The notes: generated by a model from the letters alone, not told the origin. DNA of 64,000 nucleotides from Winogradskya consettensis (GCF_018332715.1 NZ_BOQP01000048.1:17471-81470); one strand, 5' to 3'; positions 1 through 10,682 are shown, counted from the first letter of the stretch. Numbers and translations are program-made.

Positions 1-1440
1 TCGGGTTCGATGGCTCCGCTGGTCCGGCCGGGTGATGTGGTGCTGGCTTCGCCGGGCATCGGCGCCGGTCCGAAGGTGGGGCAGGTCGTGGTGATCGCGC
101 CGGCGACGGCCGGGGGTCAGCCGGTCACGCACCGGATCGTCGAGCGGCTGCCGGACGGCCGTTTCCGCACCCGCGGTGACGCGAACGCCCAGGCTGACTC
201 GCGCCTCGTCGCCAAGGACCAGCTGATCGGGCTCGGTCGCGTCGTGGTTCCGCTGGCCGGTCTGGTACGCCTCCACGGCGGCCGCGTCGCGCCCGCCCTC
301 GCCGGCCTGGCCGTCATCGTGTTCGCCCTGACCCGCCGCCGCAGACCCCGCCCACCGACCGCCGGCCAGCCCCGCCGCACCGCCACCGAACCCCGCCGCG
401 CCACCAGCAAGACCCGCCGCGCCGCCGTCGGACCCAGCCGCGCCGCCGTCCACAGCGACGATCCGCCGGCTCAGGGCGGCCCATCGGCTCAGGGCGGCCC
501 GGCAGTTGAGGACCGGCCGGTCGAGAAAGGCGATTCCTCCCAGCAGTTGAGAGGCAGAAGGAAGCGCGTCAACGCGCATGCCACCAAGCGGAAACGGCCG
601 CGCGGAGCCGTGCGAAAGCGCCGGGGAACGCGCAGGCGGAACCGCCCTCGTGCAGGCGTGGCGCTCCTGGCCGTGCTCGGATTTGTTGTCATTACCAGTC
701 TTGCCCGCCCGGGTACCGGCGCCGTCTATTCCGCGATCAGCCCGACCCAGGCGAACGCATGGAAGTCGAGTTACTTCTACACGGCGGCCGTCAAAGCGTC
801 CGCCCCCGTCTCGTACTGGCGGATGGGCGGCGCCAGCACCACGTCGGTCGCCGACGAGATGGGCACCGTTCCGCTCGCTCTCTACGGAACCCCGGTCGTG
901 GGTGCGGCCGGTGCGGTGAGCGTCGACCCCAATACCGCGACCAAATTCAAGAATGGCACCGGCCGTTCGTACGCGGGGGTCACCAGCGCCGCGCATTCGA
1001 TCTCCGGACCGATGACGGTCGCGGCCTGGACGGACGGTATCGCGAACACGAACTGGCGCCTGGTCTTCAAGGGTGGCCCGGGCACCAACAAGCTCAACTA
1101 TCTGCTCTCCTGGAGCAGCGATTCCGGCGTGGACATGCGTTTCCTCGTCGATGCCGGCGGCGTCCGGCAGGAGGTCAAGTCGAAATGGCCGACGACCGGC
1201 GGCTACCACTTCGTGGTGGGGGTCTATGACGGCACGGCGGCGAAGCTCTACATCGACGGCGTCATGACCGCGACCAAGGCCGCCGGCGGCACCCTGGCGG
1301 TCGACACGACGCTGCCGCTGACCGTGTCGGAGGACAACGCCTCCACCGGCCTGAACGGCTCCGTCGACGAGGTCGCGATCTGGAGCAGGGCCCTGACCGA
1401 CACCCAGATCAGCACGTTCTACGCGTTGGCCCGGCAATAG
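1..1440 (+). CDS. S26-type signal peptidase fused to LamG domain (5' end cut by window)
   Basis: The frame is open from base 1 and its first codons read SGSMAP, the catalytic Ser-Met box of signal peptidase I, so the real start lies before the window. The His of THRIVER (about residue 44) and a GDAN box (about 60) fit the Ser/His SipW or archaeal subtype rather than the Ser/Lys subtype. A short hydrophobic stretch (about 97-110), a long Arg/Pro-rich linker and a second membrane segment (about 220-238) follow. From about 265 to the end is a LamG/concanavalin-like domain (VSYWRMG near its start, SVDEVAIWSRAL near its end). Inference: a membrane-bound peptidase carrying an outward carbohydrate- or protein-binding domain, perhaps processing cell-surface LamG or SipW-type substrates. 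Fusion to LamG is unusual. The start and N-terminal anchor cannot be judged. Confidence 0.8.
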   Translation, partial: SGSMAPLVRPGDVVLASPGIGAGPKVGQVVVIAPATAGGQPVTHRIVERLPDGRFRTRGDANAQADSRLVAKDQLIGLGRVVVPLAGLVRLHGGRVAPALAGLAVIVFALTRRRRPRPPTAGQPRRTATEPRRATSKTRRAAVGPSRAAVHSDDPPAQGGPSAQGGPAVEDRPVEKGDSSQQLRGRRKRVNAHATKRKRPRGAVRKRRGTRRRNRPRAGVALLAVLGFVVITSLARPGTGAVYSAISPTQANAWKSSYFYTAAVKASAPVSYWRMGGASTTSVADEMGTVPLALYGTPVVGAAGAVSVDPNTATKFKNGTGRSYAGVTSAAHSISGPMTVAAWTDGIANTNWRLVFKGGPGTNKLNYLLSWSSDSGVDMRFLVDAGGVRQEVKSKWPTTGGYHFVVGVYDGTAAKLYIDGVMTATKAAGGTLAVDTTLPLTVSEDNASTGLNGSVDEVAIWSRALTDTQISTFYALARQ

Positions 1441-1537
1441 CACGCAAAGGCATTCACTCAGGTCGGCCGAATATCGGCCGATGCAGTTGTTCTCGGCGCG
1501 GAGTTGCACCCCTGCCGCTACCGGAAAGGCCCCCCGA

Positions 1538-2608
1538 ATGACGACGCAGATTCCGTACGGCTCCGAGAACGCCGACTATCCGTCGTTCGCCGCGGGGCAC
1601 GCACAGTATCCGCCGGCCGGTTACGAGCACCCGATCGAGCCGCAGCCCGGCTACGCGCAGCCGCTCTACCCTCAGGAGGGCGGGGCCGCGTTCCCGCAGC
1701 CCACGCCGTACCCGCAGCCTCCGGCCTTTCCGCAGCCCCCGGCCCACCCGCAGCCCTCGGCCTTCCCGCAACCCTCGGCCTACCCCCAGCACCCCGCCCA
1801 GCAGAGCCCCGCAGCCCACACCCAGGCGCCCCACCCGCCTGCGCCCCAGAACTATGCGACTCCGGGTTACCCGGCGGATCAGACTTACGCGAACCAGCCC
1901 TATCCCACGAGCCAACAGGATCAGGACCAGCTGGTAGCAGCCCAGCAAGCCGCCGCCCAGCGAGCGATGGCCCAGGCCCAGACCGCCCAGCAGCAGCCCC
2001 CGGCGCAGCAGAGTTACACGCCGCAGGGCGTCTACCCGACAAATCCCCCCTGGGCGCCCACCGCGGCCGGCGGGGAAGCGGAACCCGGCTCCGCGTACGA
2101 CAGCCAGGTCCCGGTTGTGGGTGGGCTGCTCGTTCCCTATCCGGAAGCGATGCGCAACGCGGCCAAGGCGCAGCCCCCGGCCCTCTGGCCGGTGGCGGTC
2201 CTGACCTTCTTCTTCAGTCTGGCCGGCGTGGTGTCGGCGGCCCGCCGGGCCAACCGGGCCCAGCGCGGCGGCAACAGCGGCGCCCCCTACTGGATCGCCT
2301 GGGCGGTGTCCCTGGTCGCCGGTTCGTTCGTCTGGTTCGTCATCTCGCTGACCGTGATCCAACCGGCGGTGACGGATTTCCTGGAGTCGCGGGCGCAGAG
2401 TGCGGTCGAGAACCAGGTGCTGCACGACGGGCAGCTGGCGAAGGCGAACATCACCGCGACGAAGGCGGAGTGCAACGCGGCGTCGGAGCGGCGGGCTGAC
2501 GGCACCCGCGACTACCTGTGCAATCTGACGCTCAATGACGGCAAGACCGGGCAGGTCACGGTGACGGCCGACAAGGACGGCACCTGGAAGCAGATGGCCG
2601 CCAAGTAG
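1538..2608 (+). CDS. Pro/Gln-rich membrane protein with DUF4333-like tail
   Basis: A 356-residue protein. I chose the ATG at 1538 because GGAAAGG sits 8 bases upstream; a longer frame starts at 1481. Residues 1 to about 200 are a low-complexity Pro/Gln/Tyr/Ala-rich cytoplasmic region built of imperfect PQP/YPQ repeats. Two membrane segments follow (around LWPVAVLTFFFSLAGVV and WIAWAVSLVAGSFVWF), then a roughly 100-residue exported tail with two Cys (KAECNAA, DYLCNL) that resembles DUF4333. Such proteins are common in actinomycetes, with no established biochemical role. It is followed by a perfect 15-bp hairpin that can terminate both this gene and the convergent nucleotidase. Confidence 0.75.
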   Translation: MTTQIPYGSENADYPSFAAGHAQYPPAGYEHPIEPQPGYAQPLYPQEGGAAFPQPTPYPQPPAFPQPPAHPQPSAFPQPSAYPQHPAQQSPAAHTQAPHPPAPQNYATPGYPADQTYANQPYPTSQQDQDQLVAAQQAAAQRAMAQAQTAQQQPPAQQSYTPQGVYPTNPPWAPTAAGGEAEPGSAYDSQVPVVGGLLVPYPEAMRNAAKAQPPALWPVAVLTFFFSLAGVVSAARRANRAQRGGNSGAPYWIAWAVSLVAGSFVWFVISLTVIQPAVTDFLESRAQSAVENQVLHDGQLAKANITATKAECNAASERRADGTRDYLCNLTLNDGKTGQVTVTADKDGTWKQMAAK

Positions 2609-2614
2609 AAGGCT

Positions 2615-2649
2615 CGTGGCGCACCCGACGGGGGGTCGGGTGCGCCACG
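2615..2649. terminator. Bidirectional hairpin terminator
   Basis: Perfect 15-bp inverted repeat (CGTGGCGCACCCGAC and its complement) with a GGGGG loop, placed between two convergent genes that end at 2608 and 2660. There is no T tract, as is usual in GC-rich actinomycetes. Confidence 0.8.
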
Positions 2650-2659
2650 GACAAATGCT

Positions 2660-4462
2660 TTAGAAGACGGGTACGCCCGCGCGCACGAGCTTCCAGTTCG
2701 GCACGTAGAAGTCGGCCGGGTCGATGGCGCCCTTGGCCTGCGCCCAGTCGATGAGCAGCTGGCGGATCTCCTGCTGCGCGTTGTAGACCTGCGTCTTCAC
2801 GATGCCGGGGAAGTTGCCGCCGCCGCTGCGCCGGTAGTTGTTCACCGCCACCACGAACTGCGCGTCGGCCGCCACCGCGACGCCGGCGATCTCCAGGCGG
2901 GTGATGCGGGAGCCCACCGGCTGGCTGATGTCGATGTCGTAGTCGACGCCGGAGAGCACGTCGTAGTTGTAGTCCGGCACCGTGGAGTCGCTGATGGTCG
3001 CCGGGTCGGGCGTGGCGCCGACCGGCAGGGTCACGAAGTACTTGGCGGAATACTCCAGGTACGCCTTGACCTCGGCACCGGTGAGGACGACGGCCTCGAG
3101 CGTGTTGTCGTAGATGTAGAGCCCGGCCACGTCCTTGATCTTGACGTCGCCCTGCGGGAAGACCGCGGTGCGGCTGAACGGCGCGGCGATCGACAGGACC
3201 GGCAGCGACGCGTACGCGCCACCCGCCAGCGCCGTGGTCACCGTGTCGGTCTGCACCTTGTTGATGTAGTCCAGGATCGCCGTGTCCTTGTACCGCGACT
3301 CGGCGGCCGACAGTTCCTCGGTGGACGTGGCGACGACCTGGTTGACGTACGCGACCGTCTTGGTGTGCTGGGCCTTGACCGCGGCGAGCACCTTGGGGTC
3401 GGCGGTGACCGTGTTGGTGTTCAGCGTCGCCGACTTCTTGGTGGTGATGCTCCACCGGCCCTTGTCGCGGACCAGCGTGAAGTCCATCCGGGTGAGCCGC
3501 TGTCCCCACTTGGACGGCTCGGACAGCAGCACCTGCACACCGGTCTTGGTGTTGGTGACGAAGCGCTGCGCGACCTCGTTGTGCGCGTGCCCGAACAGGA
3601 TCGCGTCGATGCCGGGAACCTGCTCGGCGATGAGCGCGCTCGGGTTCTCGTTGGGGATCTCGGGGCCGTAGCTGCTGGTCCCGCTGTCGCCGCCGTGCGC
3701 GGAGATCAGCACGAGATCCGCGCCGCGGGCCCGCATGATCGGCACCCACTTGGCCGCGGTCGCGACCATGTCGTTGAAGACCAGCTTGCCCTCGACGTTG
3801 GCCCGGTCCCAGATCGCGATGCCCGGGTTCGTCAGACCGAGAATGCCAACCCGCAGGGTCGGTGCGCCCTTACCGAGCGAGACCTTCTTGATGATGTACG
3901 GCGTGAAAGCGGGCTTGCCGCTCGAAGCGCCGACCGCGTTGGCCGCCAGCGCCGGGAAGCCCAGCTGACGGATCCAGAGGTTCAGCAACGGCAGCCCGTA
4001 GTTGAACTCGTGATTGCCCAGCGTGATGGCGTCATAGTTCAGCACGTTCATCGCCCGCGCCATCGGGTGCCGCTCACCGGTCGTGGTGATCGGCTCCTGC
4101 TTGGCGTAGTACGTCGCGAGCGGCGTGCCCTGGATCGTGTCACCGGCGTCGAGCACCAGCGTGGCCTTGCCCTTGCGCTCGGTCCTGATCTGGTTCACCA
4201 GGGCGGCGAGCTTCGCGACACCGACGTCGTTGTGCGCGCTGTCGTCGTACTCCAGGTCCTTGTAGTAGTCCCAGTTGTAGACGTTGCCGTGCGTGTCGGA
4301 GGTGCCGAGCACGGTCAGGTCGTAGGTCTTGGGGGCAGGAGCGCCGCCGTGCCCGCCCTTGCCGTGCGCATCGGCAGCACCGGCGAGGAAAACAGGAGCG
4401 GCGACACCGGCGGCAGCGGCACCGAGCACGCTACGCCGTGATACGCCCGTGGGGAGGGTCAT
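2660..4462 (-). CDS. Secreted 5'-nucleotidase / cyclic-nucleotide phosphodiesterase (UshA/CpdB family)
   Basis: A 600-residue two-domain metallophosphatase. Starting at 4462 gives an N-terminus with a twin-arginine signal (SRRSVLGAAAAGVAAP), so folded export by Tat is expected; a longer frame to 4534 would bury this signal. The catalytic domain has SDTHGN (metal-binding D and H), DAGDTIQG, LGNHEFNYG and FGHAHNE. The C-terminal nucleotide-binding domain includes NNYRRSGGGNFPG. The family hydrolyses nucleotides or 2',3'-cyclic nucleotides outside the membrane to scavenge phosphate and nucleosides. It stands alone, divergent from the membrane-protein operon. UshA and CpdB activities cannot be separated from motifs alone. 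Confidence 0.9.
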   Translation of the reverse strand: MTLPTGVSRRSVLGAAAAGVAAPVFLAGAADAHGKGGHGGAPAPKTYDLTVLGTSDTHGNVYNWDYYKDLEYDDSAHNDVGVAKLAALVNQIRTERKGKATLVLDAGDTIQGTPLATYYAKQEPITTTGERHPMARAMNVLNYDAITLGNHEFNYGLPLLNLWIRQLGFPALAANAVGASSGKPAFTPYIIKKVSLGKGAPTLRVGILGLTNPGIAIWDRANVEGKLVFNDMVATAAKWVPIMRARGADLVLISAHGGDSGTSSYGPEIPNENPSALIAEQVPGIDAILFGHAHNEVAQRFVTNTKTGVQVLLSEPSKWGQRLTRMDFTLVRDKGRWSITTKKSATLNTNTVTADPKVLAAVKAQHTKTVAYVNQVVATSTEELSAAESRYKDTAILDYINKVQTDTVTTALAGGAYASLPVLSIAAPFSRTAVFPQGDVKIKDVAGLYIYDNTLEAVVLTGAEVKAYLEYSAKYFVTLPVGATPDPATISDSTVPDYNYDVLSGVDYDIDISQPVGSRITRLEIAGVAVAADAQFVVAVNNYRRSGGGNFPGIVKTQVYNAQQEIRQLLIDWAQAKGAIDPADFYVPNWKLVRAGVPVF

Positions 4463-4616
4463 ACCCGAACCTTTCGAAGGGAGGTCACGGACGCCTTGTG
4501 GGCGCCCATCGAGGCACCATAGCTGCGAATGCATCGATCGGCGAGATCAACAACGTGAACGTAACCGGGCCGGGTCGTGACCCATGGGGATGGCCGGATC
4601 CCATAGGATCGCGGCC

Positions 4617-5447
4617 ATGTCTGCGCAGCCTGATCTGCCGCTGCGTCCGATGACGCTCGGTGAGCTGCTGGATGCCGCCATGACGCTGTTGCGGGCCCGG
4701 GCGTTGCCGCTGCTGGCCACCGCGTTCGTGCTGGCGGGGCTCGAGCAGGCGGTGCTGGTCCCGTTGCGGGGGTTCGCGCAGGTCAGCGCGCCGCTCTATC
4801 TGCCCGAGGACGGGCATTTCGGGGCCTGGTGGACGCTGGTGTCGGCCGGGTTCGGCATCGAGGGCTTCATCATCTGCGTGCTCGGGGCGCTCGCCGCCGC
4901 GGCTGCCGGGCCGGCCCTGGTGGGGCAGAGCGTCCGGGACAGGGAGCTGTGGACGCGGATGCGGCCGATCAGCACGCTGGTCACCGCGATCGTGCTGGGG
5001 ACCATCTGCGGGATCGCGGCGTTCGCGGGGTTCGTCGGGTGGATTTTCGCGTACGGGCTGTTCGGCCTGGTCAGCGGCGTGATCGTGATCGACCGCGCGG
5101 GGCCCTCGTTCGTGCGCGCGGCCCGGCTGGCGTCGCGCGGGGGGCTGCGGGGCGTGTGGACGAGGCTGGCGGCATATCTGACGTGGCTCGCCGTGCGGGT
5201 CGTGCTCGGTGCCGGGTGGGTTGCCGCGTTCGACCTGTTCACCGGTGGCGGGCTGCCCGACTGGTCGAGCTGGGCCGCACCGATCGCGTGGACGCTCGCG
5301 AACACCGTCGCCTATGCGGCGCTCGGTTGTGTCGACGCCGTGCTGGTCCTGGAGACGCGGATCCGCACCGAGGGGCTGGACATCGCCGTCAGCAGGGCGC
5401 GCAGCCGCGGTGAGGATCCGGCGGTCGCGCTGGTGTGGGCGCCGTGA
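4617..5447 (+). CDS. Polytopic membrane protein heading the DUF4129-MoxR-DUF58 operon
   Basis: A 276-residue integral membrane protein with about six hydrophobic segments and the opening LRPMTLGELLDAAM typical of actinobacterial proteins annotated as glycerophosphoryl diester phosphodiesterase membrane-domain-like. I start at the ATG at 4617 because the frame from 4584 adds residues unlike the family. The catalytic phosphodiesterase domain itself is absent. It overlaps the next gene by 4 bases, so translational coupling with the DUF4129/DUF4350/MoxR/DUF58 set is likely. The function is unknown; its position suggests an envelope-linked complex. Confidence 0.8.
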   Translation: MSAQPDLPLRPMTLGELLDAAMTLLRARALPLLATAFVLAGLEQAVLVPLRGFAQVSAPLYLPEDGHFGAWWTLVSAGFGIEGFIICVLGALAAAAAGPALVGQSVRDRELWTRMRPISTLVTAIVLGTICGIAAFAGFVGWIFAYGLFGLVSGVIVIDRAGPSFVRAARLASRGGLRGVWTRLAAYLTWLAVRVVLGAGWVAAFDLFTGGGLPDWSSWAAPIAWTLANTVAYAALGCVDAVLVLETRIRTEGLDIAVSRARSRGEDPAVALVWAP

Positions 5448-6019
5448 CCCGCGTCTGGGACGAGTTCGTCGCGTCCGTCTTCGACCACGTCTCCCCCGGC
5501 CTGCTGCTGCTCCTGATGCTCGCGGCGGCCGGGCTGCTCGGCTCGCTCTGGTACTGGTATCCACGCTGGATCCCGCGCCGCTGGCCACGTCTCCCCACTT
5601 GGAAGAAGCGGGCGAAACGCCCCAAGACCAAGAAAGCGCCGGCACCGAAGAAGGACGAGGAAGAGGAAGAAAGCGAGCCGCTCTTCGAGCCGGAGGTCGT
5701 GCTGCCCAACGGCATGCTGCTCGCCGACCGTCTGGCCTCGGAGGGCCGCTACGCGGAGGCGATCCGCCAGCGGCTGCGTGACGTGGTCGGCGACCTGACC
5801 GCGGCCGGGGTCGTCTCCCCGCTGCCGGGCACCACCGCCGCCGAGGTCGCCGCGTCCGCCGCCCAGCATCGACCCGCGGTGGCGGCACCGCTCGGCGGCG
5901 CGACCGACCTGTTCTCCGAGGTCTGGTACGGCGACCGCCCCGCGGACCGCGTCCACGACGATCACATGCGAACCCTGACCGGCGAGGTCCGAAGCAGGAT
6001 GACGGGCGGCGCACGATGA
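5444..6019 (+). CDS. DUF4129 domain protein
   Basis: A 191-residue single-pass membrane protein. The GTG at 5444 overlaps the previous stop as GTGA, which I prefer to the GTG at 5435. One membrane helix (about 17-38) is followed by a Lys/Glu-rich charged stretch (KKAKRPKTKKAPAPKKDEEEEE) and a C-terminal DUF4129 region with LASEGRYAEAIRQRL and DLFSEVWYG. DUF4129 proteins accompany MoxR and DUF58 in actinobacteria and are thought to sit at the inner face of the membrane. No enzymatic motif is visible. It overlaps the next gene by ATGA. Confidence 0.85.
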   Translation: MTRVWDEFVASVFDHVSPGLLLLLMLAAAGLLGSLWYWYPRWIPRRWPRLPTWKKRAKRPKTKKAPAPKKDEEEEESEPLFEPEVVLPNGMLLADRLASEGRYAEAIRQRLRDVVGDLTAAGVVSPLPGTTAAEVAASAAQHRPAVAAPLGGATDLFSEVWYGDRPADRVHDDHMRTLTGEVRSRMTGGAR

Positions 6020-7331
6020 GGATGCCGAGACTGAGGAATCCGCGCCGCCTGCGTCTGATCATGCCGTTCGCCGTGGTGCTGGTGCTGGTGGCGCTGACCG
6101 TGATCGTCCACGTGGTGCAGCAGCCCGACCCGACCGACGCCTCGTTCCTGTCCCCCACGAGCACCGCGGGTGACGGTGCCCGGCGTCTCGCCGATGATCT
6201 GACCCGCGACGGCGTGCGTATCGACGTGCGGAGCACCAGCCCGGAGGCGATCGAGGCGGTCGGCGACGGCGACGCCGTGACGCTGCTCGTGACCACGCCG
6301 GAGCTGGTCAACCCTTACTACCTGGAGCGGCTGGCCCTGCTGCCGCCGCGGGTCCGGGTCGTCATGGTCGCGCCGGGCTCCGACGCCGTGTACGCCGCCG
6401 GCCTCGACGTGGTGGTCACCGGGCCACGCTGGACAGCCGCCGCGCCCCAGCCGGGGTGCACCGAGGACTTCGCCCAGGCCGGGCCTGCGGCGACCCTGCG
6501 CTGGCGCTACGACACCGGCGACTTCCGCACCGAACCTGTGCGCTGCTATTCCGACAGCGTGGTCGAGGTGAAGAACCTGACGATGGTCGGGGCGGCGGAC
6601 CCGTTCCGCAACGACCGGGCCGACGAGTACGGCAACCGCGCGCTCGCCGTCAGCCTGCTCTCCCGCTACGGCCGGCTGATCTGGCTGGACCTGCACGAAC
6701 GCGAGAAGGCGCCGCCGGAACCGACCGCGCCGACCGCCGAGCCCGACCCCGCCGAGCCGACCCCCGACCCGGACTCCACCGAGCCGTGGGACGACGATCC
6801 GTCGAACGACGACGGGGAGCCGGCCCCGGTGACCGAGGACCCGAGCGGGCAGCCGGGCGAGCAGAGCAACGACGGCGGGGGCGTGGCCGGGAGTCCCCTG
6901 GCACAGGCCTTCCCGCCCGCCGTCTGGGCGACGCTCGCGCTGCTGCTGCTGGCCGGGATCGCCCTGGCGCTGGCCTCGGCCCGCCGGTTGGGCACGCCGG
7001 TCGCGGAGCCGTTGCCGGTCCAGGTCAGGGCCGCCGAGACCGTACGCGGCCTGGGCGGGCTCTACCGCAGGGCCCGCGCCCGCGGCACCTCGCTGGCGAC
7101 CGTGCAGGCCGCCGCGCGTACCCGGCTGATGGTGCATTTCGGGATGCCGGCCGACAGCACGGTCGATGAGGTCGCCCATCGGGTGGCCGCGCAGACCGGC
7201 CTGCAGGAGAACGAGGTCCGGCATCTGCTCGGCGGTGGGGTCGAGGACAGCGACGAGGAGCTGGCCCGCGCCGCCTCGGACGTGCAGCGGCTGGTCAGGA
7301 CGGTTATCAGCAATGAACGAGGGGATCTGAC

Positions 7332-7335
<4 letters not shown>
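6016..7335 (+). CDS. DUF4350 domain protein
   Basis: A 439-residue protein with an N-terminal membrane helix (about 14-34) and a DUF4350 domain (about 45-235, with FLSPTSTAGDGARRLADDL). An acidic Pro/Asp/Glu-rich linker follows (about 235-290), then a second membrane helix (about 300-320) and a cytoplasmic tail. DUF4350 resembles the glutamine-amidotransferase-like fold found in gliding and envelope proteins, but I see no catalytic Cys. ATGA and GTGA overlaps link it to both neighbours, so it is co-translated with the MoxR chaperone system. Confidence 0.85.
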
Positions 7336-8306
<971 letters not shown>

Positions 8307-8313
8307 GCCGGCC

Positions 8314-9633
8314 GTGATCACGAGGCGCTTCGCGCTGCTGCTGGCGCTGGGCGTGCCCCTGCCGGCGCTGCTGCCCGCGCCGTGGCTGCTGACCGCCGCC
8401 GTGCTGGCGCTCGCGCTCGCCGCGGCGGCGCTGGACGCCGCTGTCGCTGCGCCGCTGAACGGCGTGACGCTGCGTCGCGACGGCGCCGAGACGTTGTGGC
8501 TGGGAGCGACGACGACCACGACACTGACGGTCACCAACACGTCGGGGCGTCCGATGTGGCTCCGGCTGCGTGACCGCTGGGTGCCGTCGGCCGGCGCGGA
8601 CAACGCCGAGCACCGGCTGCGGCTGCTCGCCGGACAGGAGCAGACGATCACCACGACGCTGACCCCGACGCGGCACGGCGACCGGCCCGCCGTGCGCGTG
8701 ACGCTGCGGTCGTACGGGCCGCTCGGGCTCGCGTACCGGCAACGGCGGCAGCGCTGGAACGAGGCGATCACACCGGAGTGGACACTGCGGGTGCTGCCGC
8801 GTTTCCCGTCGCGGCGGTTGCTGCCCGAGAAACTGGCCAAGCTGCGGATCTTCGACGGCGCCGTGGTCACCCGGGGACGTGGACAGGGCACCGAGTTCGA
8901 CGTGCTCCGGGAGTACGTGGTCGGCGATGACGTGCGGTCGATCGACTGGCGGGCTTCCGCGCGTACCCATGATGTGATGGTCCGGACCTGGCGCCCCGAG
9001 CGGGACCGCCGCGTGGTCTGTGTCCTCGACACCGGCCGCACCTCCGCGGCCCGCATCGGCGACGAACCCCGCCTCGACGCCGCGATCGACGCCGCGCTGC
9101 TGCTCGCCGTGCTCGCCTCGAAGGCCGACGACCGGGTCGACCTGCTCGCGGTGGACTCCCAGGTCCGGGCGCGGGTCGAGGGCGGCGGTCACCGCACCAA
9201 GCTGCCCCGGCTGATCAGCTCGATGGCGGCGCTGGAGCCCCGCCTCGTCGAGACGGACTTCGGCCCGGCGGCGAGCGACCTGCTGCGCCGCGGCCACAAG
9301 CGCGCCCTCGTCGTGATCTTCTCGGCGCTGGACGCCGCCCCGATCGTGGAGGGTCTGCTGCCGATGCTCGCGCGGCTCACCACCAAGCACCGGGTGATAC
9401 TGGCCAGCGTGCGTGACCCGGAGACCGCGCAGCTTGCCGAGCTGCCCGGCGAGGGCGCGAGCGCGGACGACGTACACCTGGCCGCTGCCGCCGAACTCGC
9501 CCTGGCCGAGCGTGGCCGGGTCCGTGCCCTGCTGGAACAGCAGGGCGTCATGGTCGTCGACGAACCCCGCGAGACCTTCGCCTCGAAGGTCTCCGATGCC
9601 TACCTCGCGCTGAAGGCCGCCGGCCGGCTGTAA
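8314..9633 (+). CDS. DUF58 domain protein (MoxR partner)
   Basis: A 439-residue protein with two N-terminal hydrophobic segments (about 5-45), a beta-rich middle, and a DUF58/von Willebrand A-like domain with GTEFDVLREYVVGDDVR and SIDWRASART, the family signature. The start is either GTG 8314 just after the moxR stop or GTG 8284 inside it; I use 8314. DUF58 proteins are the usual clients of MoxR ATPases. Its 3' end overlaps the convergent DUF6314-like gene by 34 bases. Confidence 0.88.
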   Translation: MITRRFALLLALGVPLPALLPAPWLLTAAVLALALAAAALDAAVAAPLNGVTLRRDGAETLWLGATTTTTLTVTNTSGRPMWLRLRDRWVPSAGADNAEHRLRLLAGQEQTITTTLTPTRHGDRPAVRVTLRSYGPLGLAYRQRRQRWNEAITPEWTLRVLPRFPSRRLLPEKLAKLRIFDGAVVTRGRGQGTEFDVLREYVVGDDVRSIDWRASARTHDVMVRTWRPERDRRVVCVLDTGRTSAARIGDEPRLDAAIDAALLLAVLASKADDRVDLLAVDSQVRARVEGGGHRTKLPRLISSMAALEPRLVETDFGPAASDLLRRGHKRALVVIFSALDAAPIVEGLLPMLARLTTKHRVILASVRDPETAQLAELPGEGASADDVHLAAAAELALAERGRVRALLEQQGVMVVDEPRETFASKVSDAYLALKAAGRL

Positions 9634-10049
9634 TACGTCACCAGGTCGTAGTCCTTACCGGGCCCACCGGCGTGCCAGGTCTCCACGAACGAATCGGGCC
9701 CGGTGATCAGCCCGGTCACGGTGTAGAGATCCGCCCCGCAGAGATGATCCGCACCCCACCGCTGATCCCGAAGATCCAGTTCATAGAACGGACGACCATC
9801 AGCGAAACGTACGCCCACCGCGGACCCGACCCCGGCCACGTAGACCAGCCGCCGCGACGCGGGACCCCGATGCTCAGCGAACCGGAGCTCGCCCTCTTCC
9901 TCGTATCGCAGCGTTTCCCGCACGTCGTCCCACTCGAAGCTCGCGTGCCCGGTGAAGAGACCGTTGTGCCCGGACCGGCGATCGGTGATGTCCCGCCGGA
10001 CCACCCACTCACCGTGCAGAAACTGCAACGGCGTGCTCCCACTCACCAT
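9600..10049 (-). CDS. DUF6314-like protein
   Basis: A 149-residue soluble protein resembling the DUF6314 family: an opening PLQFLHGEWVVRRDITD, a central GHASFEWD, and a closing KDYDLVTYYSR. These look like small lipocalin-like beta-barrel proteins. No catalytic motif is known. It is convergent with the DUF58 gene (34-base overlap) and divergent from the next plus-strand gene. It starts the accessory block that separates the MoxR operon from SpoIIM/RDD. Confidence 0.75.
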   Translation of the reverse strand: MVSGSTPLQFLHGEWVVRRDITDRRSGHNGLFTGHASFEWDDVRETLRYEEEGELRFAEHRGPASRRLVYVAGVGSAVGVRFADGRPFYELDLRDQRWGADHLCGADLYTVTGLITGPDSFVETWHAGGPGKDYDLVTYYSRPAAFSAR

Positions 10050-10118
10050 CGCCGCCCGCCCTCCATGTCGCAGGTAGCCACGCTACGCCGACCACGCTCC
10101 CCCGCTAATCTCCCCTAC

Positions 10119-10682
10119 GTGAAACTGTTCCTGGGCGAGGGCGCGACGAGCACGCTCGTGGGCCGGCGCGCCCCCGCCGCGTCGGTGCCGTGCGACCAGG
10201 ACGACTTCCGCCGCGACGCCGCGGTCCTCACCCTGCACCACTGGCCGTCGCTGCGCCGCCACCTCGACCTGGACGACCCCAGCCCCACCCTGGCAACCGC
10301 GCTGTGGGACCTCGCGGGCATCCTGACGGACCGCGCCCGGGTGCGGGAGAGCCAGCTCCAGCTCGGCGCCCTCGACCAGGGCATCCCCGCCGGCAGCCAC
10401 CTCCGCGCCGAGGTCGCCGAACGGGTCCTGCGCGCCCAGGCCCGCATGTCCCAGCTCGACGCGAACGTGGAACGCCAGGTCGAGCATCTGGCCCGGCTCG
10501 CCGACGAGACGGCCGAGTTCATCCGCGAGCAGCAGGCCCTCCGCAAAGCCGAAGCGATCCTCCGCAAAGCCGACTACCTGCTGGACACCGACAACACCCC
10601 GCACCCCGGCTCCACCACGGCCGCGGACCTCACCGACCGGACCACGGCCGTGCTGGCCGCCTATCAGGAACTCACCCGCTGA
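10119..10682 (+). CDS. Hypothetical coiled-coil protein
   Basis: A 187-residue soluble protein I do not recognise. I start it at the GTG at 10119 because a TAATCT box at about 10105 lies 9 bases before it, which fits a leaderless transcript; an ATG at 10064 is an alternative. The middle and C-terminal parts (about 75-165) are strongly charged and helical, rich in Glu, Arg, Ala and Gln, and probably form coiled coil. TGATG overlap couples it to the next gene, so the two probably act together. Confidence 0.65.
   Translation: MKLFLGEGATSTLVGRRAPAASVPCDQDDFRRDAAVLTLHHWPSLRRHLDLDDPSPTLATALWDLAGILTDRARVRESQLQLGALDQGIPAGSHLRAEVAERVLRAQARMSQLDANVERQVEHLARLADETAEFIREQQALRKAEAILRKADYLLDTDNTPHPGSTTAADLTDRTTAVLAAYQELTR

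Noticed and set aside
4485..6311. 608-codon minus-strand frame across the DUF4129 operon
   Set aside because: Arg/Pro-rich antisense translation without any domain, opposite well supported genes.
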